NCBI GenBank assembly: GCA_934613645.1
Contig: CAKTTC010000011.1
Span: forward strand, 1-64,000
Length of the DNA: 64,000 bases
Reading direction: 5' to 3'
DNA from: an uncultured Opitutales bacterium
Lineage (GTDB): Bacteria > Verrucomicrobiota > Verrucomicrobiia > Opitutales > Intestinicryptomonadaceae
Shown here piece by piece: positions 9,702 to 18,125 of the stretch. Numbering within the stretch: position 1 is the first letter of the stretch; every line of letters starts with the position of its first letter. The notes beneath the pieces are model-generated. The model was not told the origin of the DNA and did not search any database. It was given only the letters and a program-made list of their open reading frames with translations. The translations under genes and the position numbers were made by a program.

Positions 9702-10643
9702 ATGAGTAATGATGGAAAATTGTTGTGCGGCGTTGTGGGCGTCGGGTATCTCGGCCAGCACCACGCCAGAATTTATTCCGAACTCGATTCGGCGGAACTT
9801 GTGGGCGTGTTCGACAACAACCCCGCGCGTGCCGCCGAGATTGCGCAGAAATACAACTGCAAAGTCTTCGATTCCGTCGCGGAACTCGGCGACGCCTGCG
9901 ACGCCGTAAGCGTTGTTGTTCCCACCGACCGCCACACCGAAGTTGCAATGCCCCTGCTTGAGCAGAACTGCGACCTTCTCATCGAAAAGCCCATTTGCAC
10001 GTCGGTTGCCGACGCCCGCGAGATTGTAAAAAAAGCGCGCGAAAAAAACCTCATCGTTCAGGTGGGGCACATAGAGCATTTCAACCCCGTGATGGGGTTT
10101 ATGGAAAAGCACGTAGACCACCCGCGCTTCATCACCGCCGACAGGCTCGCGCCATTTAACGTGCGCGGTTCGGAAGTGGGCGTGGTTCTCGACCTGATGA
10201 TTCACGACATCGGCATTGTCCTGAAGCTTGCAAATTCGCCCGTCGAGCGCATAGAGGCAATCGGCGTGAATGTCGTAAGCAAAACGGAGGACATTGCAAA
10301 CGCCAGAATAGTCTTCAAAAACAAGTGCGTTGCAAATCTCAACGTAAGCCGCGTAAGCTTCAAAAAACTCCGCGAAATAAGAGTGTTCCAGCAGGGCATG
10401 TATATGTCGCTTGACTTCATGAACCAGAAGGGGCATATGGTCAAAATCAACGGCCTTACCGACATCGTTCCCGAGGAAGTCCCGTTCGAAAAGTGCGAGC
10501 CGCTCAAGTCGGAATTGGCGAGCTTTGTGGATTGCGTGAAATACAAGAAAAACCCGAAGGTCGACGCCACGCTCGGGCTTTCGGCTTTGGAGGTTGCGCT
10601 CGAAATAGAACGCCAGATTTACGAACTCATAAAAAATAAATGA
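9702..10643 (+). CDS. Gfo/Idh/MocA family NAD(P)-dependent oxidoreductase
   Basis: A 313-residue sugar-type dehydrogenase. The N-terminal Rossmann fold has GVGYLG at residues 13-18, and the diagnostic EKP motif is at 95-97. The family oxidises or reduces hydroxyl groups of sugars, nucleotide sugars and related compounds. It overlaps lpxB by ATGA, so the pair is coupled. That makes a nucleotide-sugar or lipid A related substrate plausible, for example a GnnA-type 3-keto step, but no partner aminotransferase (GnnB) is next to it and the substrate is inference. Confidence 0.82.
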   Translation: MSNDGKLLCGVVGVGYLGQHHARIYSELDSAELVGVFDNNPARAAEIAQKYNCKVFDSVAELGDACDAVSVVVPTDRHTEVAMPLLEQNCDLLIEKPICTSVADAREIVKKAREKNLIVQVGHIEHFNPVMGFMEKHVDHPRFITADRLAPFNVRGSEVGVVLDLMIHDIGIVLKLANSPVERIEAIGVNVVSKTEDIANARIVFKNKCVANLNVSRVSFKKLREIRVFQQGMYMSLDFMNQKGHMVKINGLTDIVPEEVPFEKCEPLKSELASFVDCVKYKKNPKVDATLGLSALEVALEIERQIYELIKNK

Positions 10644-11797
10644 GCGACGTTCTGAAAATGCGCAAGTTCGCATTCGACGCCCCGCAGGAGGGGCGGTGCG
10701 ATGTCCTCGTTCTTGCGGGCGAGCATTCGGGCGACGAACAGGCCGCGCGAATGGTGCGTGAGGCGCGCAAAAAAAATCCCGACTTGAAAGTGTGTGCTTT
10801 CGGCGGGAGCGCGCTTGAGGCCGCGGGAGCGCAGCTGCTGTTCGACTTCACGGGGTTCTCCGTCGTGGGGCTTATGGAGGTGCTCAAAAACATTTCGTTT
10901 TTTTCTGCGCTGGGCAACGCCATTGTAGATTGGATTCAGACATATCGCCCAAAGGCGGTCTGCTTTGTCGACTACCCCGGCTTCAATCTGCGCCTTGCCG
11001 ACACCCTCTGCAAACGCGGCATTGCCGTCAAAGGCGGCGGGAACGTAAAGCTGCTGTATTACATCAGCCCCCAAATTTGGGCGTGGAAGTCTTCGCGCAG
11101 GTTCAAAATGGCGAAAATGCTCGATTCCCTCGCGGTGATTTTCCCGTTCGAAACAAAGTGCTACGCCGACACTTCGCTAAAAACCGATTTCGTGGGGCAC
11201 CCGTTTCTCGCCGAAGGCTACGTTTCGCCCGTGCGGTATTCGCCCGAAGGCGACATTCTTCTGCTTGCGGGCAGTCGCGAAATAGCGGTCTCGCGGATTT
11301 TCCCCGTTCTGCTTAAAACAATGCGCCTGCTTGAAGGCGAGCGCGCCGTTGCACTGTATCCGAGCCAAGCCATACGCGCCATTCTCGAAAACTGCCTTGC
11401 AAAATTTCCCGACTTGGCGGGCAGGGTAAAGATTGTCGGCAAATCGGCACTTCCGCTTTCGGCGAAGGGCGTGATGATGAGCTCTGGCACGATGTCGCTT
11501 TCGTGCTGCCTTGCGGGCATTCCGGGGGCTATCGTCTACAAGGCCAATCCGCTAACCTACATTTGCGGGCGAATGGTTGTGAACATAGAATACCTCGGCA
11601 TAGCCAACATTCTGCTCGACAAGCCCGCTTGGCGCGAGTTCATTCAGTTCGACGCCTCCGCCGAAAAAATCGCCGCGTATATGAAAACGGCAATCTCTCG
11701 GCGCGAAGAATACGCCGACTATGCGCGCGAACTGTATTCGCTTCTGCGCGCCGAGGCCGAACACGACGCCGCCGACTGGCTTTTGCGCAACGTTTAG
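10640..11797 (+). CDS. lpxB: Lipid-A-disaccharide synthase
   Basis: Peripheral inner-membrane glycosyltransferase (GT19) that joins UDP-2,3-diacylglucosamine and lipid X to give the tetraacyl disaccharide of lipid A. AGEHSGD at residues 26-32 and ISPQIWAWKSSR further on are characteristic, and 385 residues is the normal length. Its presence indicates a lipopolysaccharide outer membrane. It starts inside the stop codon of the upstream dehydrogenase gene. Confidence 0.92.
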   Translation: MSDVLKMRKFAFDAPQEGRCDVLVLAGEHSGDEQAARMVREARKKNPDLKVCAFGGSALEAAGAQLLFDFTGFSVVGLMEVLKNISFFSALGNAIVDWIQTYRPKAVCFVDYPGFNLRLADTLCKRGIAVKGGGNVKLLYYISPQIWAWKSSRRFKMAKMLDSLAVIFPFETKCYADTSLKTDFVGHPFLAEGYVSPVRYSPEGDILLLAGSREIAVSRIFPVLLKTMRLLEGERAVALYPSQAIRAILENCLAKFPDLAGRVKIVGKSALPLSAKGVMMSSGTMSLSCCLAGIPGAIVYKANPLTYICGRMVVNIEYLGIANILLDKPAWREFIQFDASAEKIAAYMKTAISRREEYADYARELYSLLRAEAEHDAADWLLRNV

Positions 11798-11929
11798 CCT
11801 TTGTTTCCGCGTTTTGTTCCGCGCCGAAGCCGCTGCGTTTTGCCGAAAATTTTGGTTGATAGTGTCGCCGAAATGCTATTGATTGGTGGGGTTGTTTTTT
11901 TAATATATCCACAAGCGCAAAAGGAACAG

Positions 11930-12649
11930 ATGAGAATACAAAAATACATTTCTCAGTGCGGAATATGCAGCCGCAGAGAGGCCGAGCGTAAAATAGAGGA
12001 GGGGCTTGTTTTCGTGAACGGCGAACCCGCCTCGATAGGGCAGGACATCGACCCCGAAACCGACAAGGTTGTCGTAGACGGCGAACGCGCAAAGGGTATC
12101 GTGGAGGAGAAATACGTTTTGGCGATGAACAAGCCCAAGGGCTATTTGTGCTCGAACTCCGACCCGTTCGAGGCAAAGACAGTGTTCGACCTCCTCCCCG
12201 AGCCGTTTTCGGAAATGAAGCTGTTTTGCTGCGGCAGGCTCGACAAAAACTCGAAGGGGTTGCTCATTCTTACTAACGACGGCGATTTGGCGAACAAAAT
12301 CACCCACCCGTCAAGCGACATCACAAAACGCTACCACGTCATGCTAAACCGTCCCCTCGACGAAAAAATAATTCCCGTGCTTCTGCGGGGCGTAAAACAC
12401 GAGGGCGAAACACTCCGCGCCGAGCGGATTATCCCCGACGCCTCGGGTTCGGAGAACGCCGCGCGCAGAGCGGAAGTGTGGCTCAAACAGGGCAGAAAGC
12501 GCGAAATCCGCAGAATGTTCGAGGTTATGGGCTACTTCGTCAAAGAGCTTAAACGCGTGCAAATAGGCGGGTTCGTGCTAAAACGCATTCCCGAGGGGGC
12601 AATAAAAATTCTCGGCAAAAAAGACATTCAGAAACTTTTGGAAAGGTAG
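11930..12649 (+). CDS. RsuA/RluB-family rRNA pseudouridine synthase
   Basis: 239 residues: an N-terminal S4 RNA-binding domain (MRIQKYISQ onward, about residues 1-60) and the pseudouridine synthase domain with GRLDKNSKGL at 102-111, where Asp105 is the catalytic aspartate. It isomerises a uridine in 16S or 23S rRNA; RluB-, RluE- or RsuA-type specificity cannot be settled by eye. The frame is open from 11801, but the ATG at 11930 gives the standard S4 start and is preceded by AAGGAA. It lies 6 bp before ribBA. Confidence 0.85.
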   Translation: MRIQKYISQCGICSRREAERKIEEGLVFVNGEPASIGQDIDPETDKVVVDGERAKGIVEEKYVLAMNKPKGYLCSNSDPFEAKTVFDLLPEPFSEMKLFCCGRLDKNSKGLLILTNDGDLANKITHPSSDITKRYHVMLNRPLDEKIIPVLLRGVKHEGETLRAERIIPDASGSENAARRAEVWLKQGRKREIRRMFEVMGYFVKELKRVQIGGFVLKRIPEGAIKILGKKDIQKLLER

Positions 12650-12655
12650 ACAGTT

Positions 12656-13732
12656 ATGGACAAAGAGCAGATTTTCGACAGCGTTGAAGCGTGTCTTGAA
12701 GATTTCGCCGCGGGCAAAATAATAATCATCACCGACGACGAAAACAGGGAAAACGAGGGCGATATGATTGTTGCGGGCTCGCTCATAACGCCCGAGGCGG
12801 TAAACACAATGCTGCGTTTTGCGCGCGGGCTTATATGCGTGCCCACCACGGGCGAAAGGCTCGCGCAGCTGGGCATAGACGATATGGTTCGCCTCAACCG
12901 CGACAAAAAAGGCACGGCGTTTACCGTTACGGTCGATGCCGCCGAGGGAATCACAACGGGTATCAGCGCGTTCGACAGAGCCAAGACAATAAAGCTTATG
13001 GCCGATATGTCTTCAACCGCCGCCGACTTCGTTACCCCCGGCCATCTCAACCCGCTGCGCGCCCGCGCGGGCGGAGTTCTGGAGCGTTCGGGGCACACCG
13101 AGGCCGCAGTCGATATGACGCGCCTTGCGGGGCTTCCGCCGTGCGCCGCAATCTGCGAAATTATAAAGGACGACGGCACAATGGCGCGTCTGCCCGACTT
13201 GGTGGAATTCAAAAAACGCCACAATATGAAGCTTATGAGTGTGGCGTCGCTTATCGAATACAGGCTTAAAACCGATTCTTTGGTGAAGCTTGTAGGTAGC
13301 AGGCCGTTCGATACAAAATACGGACGCTTCACGCTCTCGACTTTCCGCGCAACCGACGGCCGCGCGCACTTCGCGCTTTCGCTCGGCAAAATCGACGCCG
13401 AACCCGCCCTTGTGCGCGTCCATTCGGAAAACGTCTTTGCCGACTTGTTCCAGCCCGCGGGCGAACGCTCGGCGTCGGATTCGTTCGACTCCGCAATGAA
13501 GGCGATTGCCGAGGCGGGGCGCGGCGCGCTTGTGTATGTGAGCCTCCCCGATTCGGGCGTGAACGTCCCCGAGGGCGTCTCGGTCTCGCCCAATATGCGC
13601 GACTACGGCATGGGCGCGCAGATTTTGCGCGAACTCGGCTTCAAAAAAATAAGGCTGCTTACCACAAACGTAGGCAGGCACGCGCTCTCCGAGGGCTTCG
13701 GTCTGGAGATTGTCGAGGAAATCAAAATATAG
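12656..13732 (+). CDS. ribB: 3,4-dihydroxy-2-butanone-4-phosphate synthase with degenerate RibA domain
   Basis: The N-terminal half is an intact RibB domain, which makes the four-carbon precursor of riboflavin from ribulose 5-phosphate. It carries DDENRENEGD at residues 27-36 and HTEAAVDMTRLAG around 147. The C-terminal half is related to GTP cyclohydrolase II and keeps RVHSE at 254-258 and RDYGMGAQIL, but the three zinc-binding cysteines are replaced. The position after HSE is Asn259 where Cys is expected, and the usual RCDC is RSAS at 271-274. I expect no cyclohydrolase activity, so a separate RibA should exist elsewhere. Coupled with ribH and nusB, a common arrangement. Confidence 0.9.
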   Translation: MDKEQIFDSVEACLEDFAAGKIIIITDDENRENEGDMIVAGSLITPEAVNTMLRFARGLICVPTTGERLAQLGIDDMVRLNRDKKGTAFTVTVDAAEGITTGISAFDRAKTIKLMADMSSTAADFVTPGHLNPLRARAGGVLERSGHTEAAVDMTRLAGLPPCAAICEIIKDDGTMARLPDLVEFKKRHNMKLMSVASLIEYRLKTDSLVKLVGSRPFDTKYGRFTLSTFRATDGRAHFALSLGKIDAEPALVRVHSENVFADLFQPAGERSASDSFDSAMKAIAEAGRGALVYVSLPDSGVNVPEGVSVSPNMRDYGMGAQILRELGFKKIRLLTTNVGRHALSEGFGLEIVEEIKI

Positions 13733-13739
13733 GAATGCA

Positions 13740-14219
13740 ATGAGCTTGGACAAGGGGCAAATGCCCGACATAAACGTGAAGGGGCTGCGCGTGGCTGTCG
13801 CCGCGTCGCGCTTTAACAAGGAACTTGTGGACGCGCTTTTGTGCGACGCCGTTCGGACAATGACCGACAGGGGAATCGCGCCCGAAGACATCGAAGTTGT
13901 GCGCGTCCCCGGGGCGGCGGAAATTCCGTTCGCGTGCAAAACAATGATTGCAAGCGGCAAGTTCGACGTTGCCGTCGGGCTCGGCGTTGTGGTTGCCGGC
14001 GACACTCCCCACCACATGATAATTGCCCACTCTACGGCCATCGCGCTTCAGGCCGCCGCCGCCGAGACGGGCGTTCCCACAATCAACGGCATAATTGTTG
14101 CAAACAACCGCGAGCAGGCACAGGCGCGCACTGTGGGCGAAATTGCCCGCGGGGCGGAATTCGCCGAGGCCGCCATGGAGATGGCGTTTTTCAAACGCAA
14201 GATGTCGGCGGCGCGGTAG
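13740..14219 (+). CDS. ribH: 6,7-dimethyl-8-ribityllumazine synthase
   Basis: Penultimate riboflavin enzyme, which condenses the RibB product with the pyrimidine intermediate and usually assembles as a capsid-like shell. AASRFNKELVDAL near residues 22-34 and GAAEIPFACK are family hallmarks, and 159 residues is normal. The frame opens at 13710 inside ribB, but the ATG at 13740, preceded by AGGAA and 7 bp after the ribB stop, is the better start. Followed 59 bp later by nusB. Confidence 0.92.
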   Translation: MSLDKGQMPDINVKGLRVAVAASRFNKELVDALLCDAVRTMTDRGIAPEDIEVVRVPGAAEIPFACKTMIASGKFDVAVGLGVVVAGDTPHHMIIAHSTAIALQAAAAETGVPTINGIIVANNREQAQARTVGEIARGAEFAEAAMEMAFFKRKMSAAR

Positions 14220-14278
14220 TGCGGCGCGGATTCGGAAAACGAAAAATCGGACATACCGACGCAAAAACAAAAAATTTT

Positions 14279-14734
14279 ATGGAGACAGAAACTAAAAACC
14301 AGAAGCTTGCAAGCCGCCGCGAAAACAGAATTGCGGCAATGCAATTTTTGTATATGCAGCTTGTAAGCGGCGCAAATACTGCCGACGACCTCGCCGCGTT
14401 TTTCGAGTCGAAGGAAAACGACAGGGATTTCTACAAGTTCGCCGAAGAACTCATTGCGGGCGTAAATGCAAACTTGGGCGAAATTGACGCTCTCATTTCG
14501 AAATTCGCCACAAACTGGAGCATAGACAGAATCGCGAAAGTAGATTTGTCGATTCTTCGCCTTGCAATTTTCGAACTGCTCAAACGCGACGACATTCCCC
14601 CGATTGTGTCGATAAACGAGGCCATAGACTTGGCGAAAACTTTTTCCTCCGCCGAGTCCAAACGTTTTATCAACGGCATTCTCGACAGCGTAAAATCGAC
14701 GCTCAACCGCCCGCTCAGAACGTCAAACAAGTAA
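14279..14734 (+). CDS. nusB: Transcription antitermination factor NusB
   Basis: 151-residue all-helical protein that binds boxA RNA with NusE (S10) and supports antitermination in rRNA operons. The conserved parts are the N-terminal RRENRIAAMQFLY stretch and the C-terminal IVSINEAIDLAKTFSSAES followed by RFINGILD. The open frame runs back to 13841, but the ATG at 14279 matches the family N terminus. Its stop overlaps the ftsY start (TAATG). Confidence 0.92.
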   Translation: METETKNQKLASRRENRIAAMQFLYMQLVSGANTADDLAAFFESKENDRDFYKFAEELIAGVNANLGEIDALISKFATNWSIDRIAKVDLSILRLAIFELLKRDDIPPIVSINEAIDLAKTFSSAESKRFINGILDSVKSTLNRPLRTSNK

Positions 14735-15654
14735 TGTTTTCGATATTCAAAAAATTCGGCGAGGGCTTGAAACGAACCGCCGCGGGCGCGCTCGGCGGCA
14801 TTGCCGCGCTGTTTTCGAAAAAAATCGACGAAGCCGACATCGACACAATAGAGCAAACTCTCTATTCCGCCGACTTCGGCTACGAAACCACCGAGGAAAT
14901 AGTCTCGGCAATTCGCGCCGAATACCGCAAAAACAAAGAGCTTCACGGCAAGGAGGCGGCGGAGATTGGCGCGGCGGTGCTGGAGAAAATCCTCGAAGGT
15001 TCGCAGGGCAAACTGGCGCAAAACGCCGACGCGCAAAACCCGTCGGTAGTCTGCCTTGTGGGCGTAAACGGGGCGGGAAAGACTACGACCGCCGCAAAGC
15101 TTGCGCATTTTCTCGACTCCGACGGCGGCGTTGTGCTGGGCGCGTGCGATACTTTCCGCGCCGCCGCCAACGAGCAGATAAGGGAGTGGGCAAACCGCCT
15201 GAACGTGCGTTTGGTTGAAAGCGCGCACGGCGCGGACAGTGCCGCCACCGCTTGGGACGCTTGGCAGTCGGCAAAGGCGCGCGGGGCGAAGTGGCTTGTG
15301 CTCGACACCGCGGGGCGTCTGCACACGAAGGAAAATTTGATGAACGAGCTTTCGAAAATCGCCCGCGTGCTCAAGAAAAACGACGCGTCCGCGCCGCAAA
15401 ATTCGCTGATTGTCCTCGACGGCAGTCTGGGTTCGAACAGCATAGAGCAGGCGTTGGCGTTCGACAGGGTTTTCCCGCTCACGGGCGCGATAATCACGAA
15501 GCTCGACGGCACGTCGAAGGGCGGTGCGGTGGCGGGCATTTACCGCAGGCTCAAGCTTCCCATTTTGTATGTGGGCTTCGGCGAAAAGCCCGAGGATTTG
15601 CGCGAGTTCAACGTGCGCGCGTATGTGCGCGGCGTGTTCGGATTGGAGGAGTAA
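14734..15654 (+). CDS. ftsY: Signal recognition particle receptor FtsY
   Basis: SRP-type GTPase that docks ribosome-SRP complexes at the membrane for SecYEG insertion. The NG domain shows GVNGAGKTT at residues 110-118, DTFRAAANEQ near 139-148, DTAGR at 191-195 and TKLDG at 255-259. At 306 residues it is the short form without a long acidic A domain; membrane contact would rest on the basic, amphipathic N terminus (MFSIFKKFGEGLKR). It overlaps the nusB stop by one base and precedes aroB by one base. Confidence 0.95.
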   Translation: MFSIFKKFGEGLKRTAAGALGGIAALFSKKIDEADIDTIEQTLYSADFGYETTEEIVSAIRAEYRKNKELHGKEAAEIGAAVLEKILEGSQGKLAQNADAQNPSVVCLVGVNGAGKTTTAAKLAHFLDSDGGVVLGACDTFRAAANEQIREWANRLNVRLVESAHGADSAATAWDAWQSAKARGAKWLVLDTAGRLHTKENLMNELSKIARVLKKNDASAPQNSLIVLDGSLGSNSIEQALAFDRVFPLTGAIITKLDGTSKGGAVAGIYRRLKLPILYVGFGEKPEDLREFNVRAYVRGVFGLEE

Positions 15655-15655
15655 A

Positions 15656-16714
15656 ATGACTGATTTGACCGTAAATTTGGCGGACAGAAGCTACGATATT
15701 TCCATAGGTTCGGGGGCGTTCGACCTGCTCGCGCCCGAGCTTGCAAAGCGAAAATCAAAGTGCGTGTGCGTGGCGGACAAGTCGGTTCTCAAATACCACG
15801 CGGCAAAGGCGCAAAGGCTCGCCGAGGTTGCGGAGATAATCCCCGTGGCGGGCGGCGAAAGCACCAAATGCTTCGGAATGCTCGAGAAACTCTGCTCGGC
15901 TTTCGCCCAGATGAAGCTCGACCGAAAAAGCGCGGTTGTGGCTCTCGGTGGCGGCGTTGTGGGCGATTTGGCGGGCTTTGCGGCGTCGGCGTATATGCGC
16001 GGCGTCGATTTCTACCAAGTGCCGACCACGCTGCTTGCGATGGTCGATTCCTCCGTGGGCGGCAAGACGGGCATAAACATTGCCGAGGGTAAAAATCTTG
16101 TGGGTGCGTTCCACCAGCCGCGCGGCGTCTTTGCCGATACCGACTTTTTGGAGTCGCTGCCCGAGCGCGAATTTGCCGCGGGCATGGCGGAGGTAGTCAA
16201 GTGCGGAATCCTCGGCGATGCACAGTTGTTCGACGCCCTCGCCGACGAGTCCACCGACATTCGCGCGTATTTGAACGAGGCTATCCGCCGCTCGTGTTCG
16301 CTCAAGGCGGCGGTTGTTGCCTCCGACGAGCGCGAAACGGCGTCGAGCGGCGGCAGGGCTTTGCTTAATTTGGGGCACACTTTCGGGCACGCGGTCGAAA
16401 AAACGGCGGGCTACGGAAGCTTTCTGCACGGCGAGGCTGTCGCAATCGGAATGGTCATGGCTTGCGAGCTGTCAAAGCGGCTCGGGCTTTCCGACGAACG
16501 CGCAAAAGTCGAAAAAGTTTTGGCGCGGCTCGGGCTGCCAGTTTCGATAAACTACAAAGTTTCCGTGGCGGACTTCATGGAGGCTATGACGCACGACAAA
16601 AAGAACGCGGGCGGCGAGCTGAAGTTCGTGCTTGTGGAAAAAATCGGCTCGGCAATAACGCGCGTTGTTCCGCGCGCCGAGGCGGAAAAGGTCGTGGCCG
16701 ACTTCATCGGATAG
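15656..16714 (+). CDS. aroB: 3-dehydroquinate synthase
   Basis: Second enzyme of the shikimate pathway, converting DAHP to 3-dehydroquinate with NAD and a divalent metal. GGGVVGDLAGF at residues 98-108, DSSVGGKT at 131-138 and the metal-site stretch NLGHTFGHAVE further on are diagnostic. 352 residues is the usual length. The ATG at 15656, after GGAGGAG, is chosen over the upstream open frame at 15524. Tight spacing to the TatD-like gene (2 bp). Confidence 0.95.
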   Translation: MTDLTVNLADRSYDISIGSGAFDLLAPELAKRKSKCVCVADKSVLKYHAAKAQRLAEVAEIIPVAGGESTKCFGMLEKLCSAFAQMKLDRKSAVVALGGGVVGDLAGFAASAYMRGVDFYQVPTTLLAMVDSSVGGKTGINIAEGKNLVGAFHQPRGVFADTDFLESLPEREFAAGMAEVVKCGILGDAQLFDALADESTDIRAYLNEAIRRSCSLKAAVVASDERETASSGGRALLNLGHTFGHAVEKTAGYGSFLHGEAVAIGMVMACELSKRLGLSDERAKVEKVLARLGLPVSINYKVSVADFMEAMTHDKKNAGGELKFVLVEKIGSAITRVVPRAEAEKVVADFIG

Positions 16715-16716
16715 GT

Positions 16717-17418
16717 ATGTTCGAAAATTGCACAGACGCGCATTGCCACATAGGCGGCGTTTCCGCGCCGTTCGAAGCCGCCGTCTGCGCAATTAACGCC
16801 GCCCAGTGGCGCGACCTTGAAAACGCCGAAAACCCGAAAATCAAAAAAACGTTCGGCTTCTTTTTGGGCGAGGCAATCGACATTCCCGAAGCGCAAATGC
16901 AGGCTGATATGAAGTCGCTTTCCGACTTTCTCGGCGGCGCGGCGGCGGTCGGGGAGTTCGGTCTGGACAAGCGTTTCAGCGAGGTTCTGCCGTTCTACAA
17001 GCAGGAGATAATTTTCGACGCCCACATAGAGCTGGCGTCGGCCTTCGCACTTCCGTGCGTGTTGCACTGCGTGGGCGCGTGGGGATTTTTGCTTAAAAAA
17101 GTCCGCGCGGCAAAACGTCGCAACGGCGCGCTGCGCTTTCTTCTGCATTCCGCAAGCTGTTCGCCCGATTTGGCGCGCGAGTTCCAGAAATTGGGTTGCT
17201 ATTTCTCTTTTTCTCCCCGACAGCTGGCGTCGAAAAACGGCGCGGCGTTGGCGCATTCGGCGGAGGCGGAACGGATTCTGCTTGAAAGCGACGACGTTCC
17301 GAACGCCGAAACATACGCGCGCGCCCTGCGCAAAATTGCCGAATTGCGGAACATGCGCGAAACCGAGTTGTCGGATATAGTGTATTCCAATTTCCACGCC
17401 TTTTATTCGAAAAAATGA
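16717..17418 (+). CDS. TatD-family metal-dependent hydrolase, short form
   Basis: A TIM-barrel hydrolase of the TatD DNase family, 233 residues against the usual 255-265. Most metal ligands can be seen: DAHCH near the N terminus, GEFGLDKR around residues 77-84, LHCVGAW around 112-118, LHSAS around 137, and ESDD near the C terminus. The HCFTG-type motif is altered. The family has 3'-5' exonuclease and D-aminoacyl-tRNA deacylase relatives, so the exact substrate is open. It overlaps tcdA by four bases. Confidence 0.8.
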   Translation: MFENCTDAHCHIGGVSAPFEAAVCAINAAQWRDLENAENPKIKKTFGFFLGEAIDIPEAQMQADMKSLSDFLGGAAAVGEFGLDKRFSEVLPFYKQEIIFDAHIELASAFALPCVLHCVGAWGFLLKKVRAAKRRNGALRFLLHSASCSPDLAREFQKLGCYFSFSPRQLASKNGAALAHSAEAERILLESDDVPNAETYARALRKIAELRNMRETELSDIVYSNFHAFYSKK

Positions 17419-18122
17419 CCGACCGAACCGAAATTCTCTACGGAAGCGCGTGTTGCCAAAAGCTGCGCAACGCGCGCGTCGTGCTGTGCGGCGCGGGCGC
17501 GGTCGGTTCTTTCGCTGCCGAGGCTCTCGCGCGGCTCGGCGCGGGAAACTTCGAGATTTTCGACTTCGACTGTTTCGAAAAATCGAACGTCAACCGCCAG
17601 CTGTGCGCGCTTGAATCCACTATCGGCAGGCGCAAAGTGGAGGTGCAGCGTGAGCGGATTTTGGATATAAACCCCGCCGCGCAAGTTGTTGTGCACGACG
17701 TTCTTGTAGACGCGGCGGTTGCGGCGGAAATTGTCGCGCAGCACCCTTCGGTGGTTGTAGATGCCATTGACGACATCGCAGCGAAAGTCGCGCTTGCGCG
17801 TTCGTGCGCCGAAAACGGCGTGCCTCTTGTTTCAAGCATGGGGGCGGCGCGGCGCAAAAATCCGCTCGAGGTAAAAACTGCCGACATCTTCAAAACCTAC
17901 GGCTGCCCGTTTGCGGCGTCAATCAGGAAGCGTTTGCGCGCAGAGGGCGTGGGGCGCGGGTATATGTGTGTGTTTTCGCCCGAAAAAGTGGAGGAGTCAA
18001 CCCACGTTTCGTCGTCGGTTGCAGAGCACAAAAAAGTGATAGGCAGTTCGGTGGTGGTAACGGGCGTTTTCGGGCTGAACCTCGCGAATTTGGCTTTGGA
18101 GGAAATTGTTAAAAACGGATAA
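17415..18122 (+). CDS. tcdA: tRNA threonylcarbamoyladenosine dehydratase, ThiF/E1-like
   Basis: E1-like ATP-dependent enzyme of 235 residues that converts t6A37 of tRNA to its cyclic form. The adenylation fold shows CGAGAVGSFAAEALAR near residues 25-40, then DFDCFEKSNVNRQ, and the protein has the TcdA/CsdL length and the VVDAIDD stretch. A general ThiF/MoeB-like role is the alternative, but the lack of sulfur-carrier genes nearby and the compact size favour TcdA. Confidence 0.82.
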   Translation: MTDRTEILYGSACCQKLRNARVVLCGAGAVGSFAAEALARLGAGNFEIFDFDCFEKSNVNRQLCALESTIGRRKVEVQRERILDINPAAQVVVHDVLVDAAVAAEIVAQHPSVVVDAIDDIAAKVALARSCAENGVPLVSSMGAARRKNPLEVKTADIFKTYGCPFAASIRKRLRAEGVGRGYMCVFSPEKVEESTHVSSSVAEHKKVIGSSVVVTGVFGLNLANLALEEIVKNG

Positions 18123-18125
18123 ATT

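Noticed and set aside
13841..14278. Long NusB with an arginine-rich N-terminal domain
   Set aside because: The extra 146 codons overlap ribH in another frame; the ATG at 14279 matches the NusB family start.
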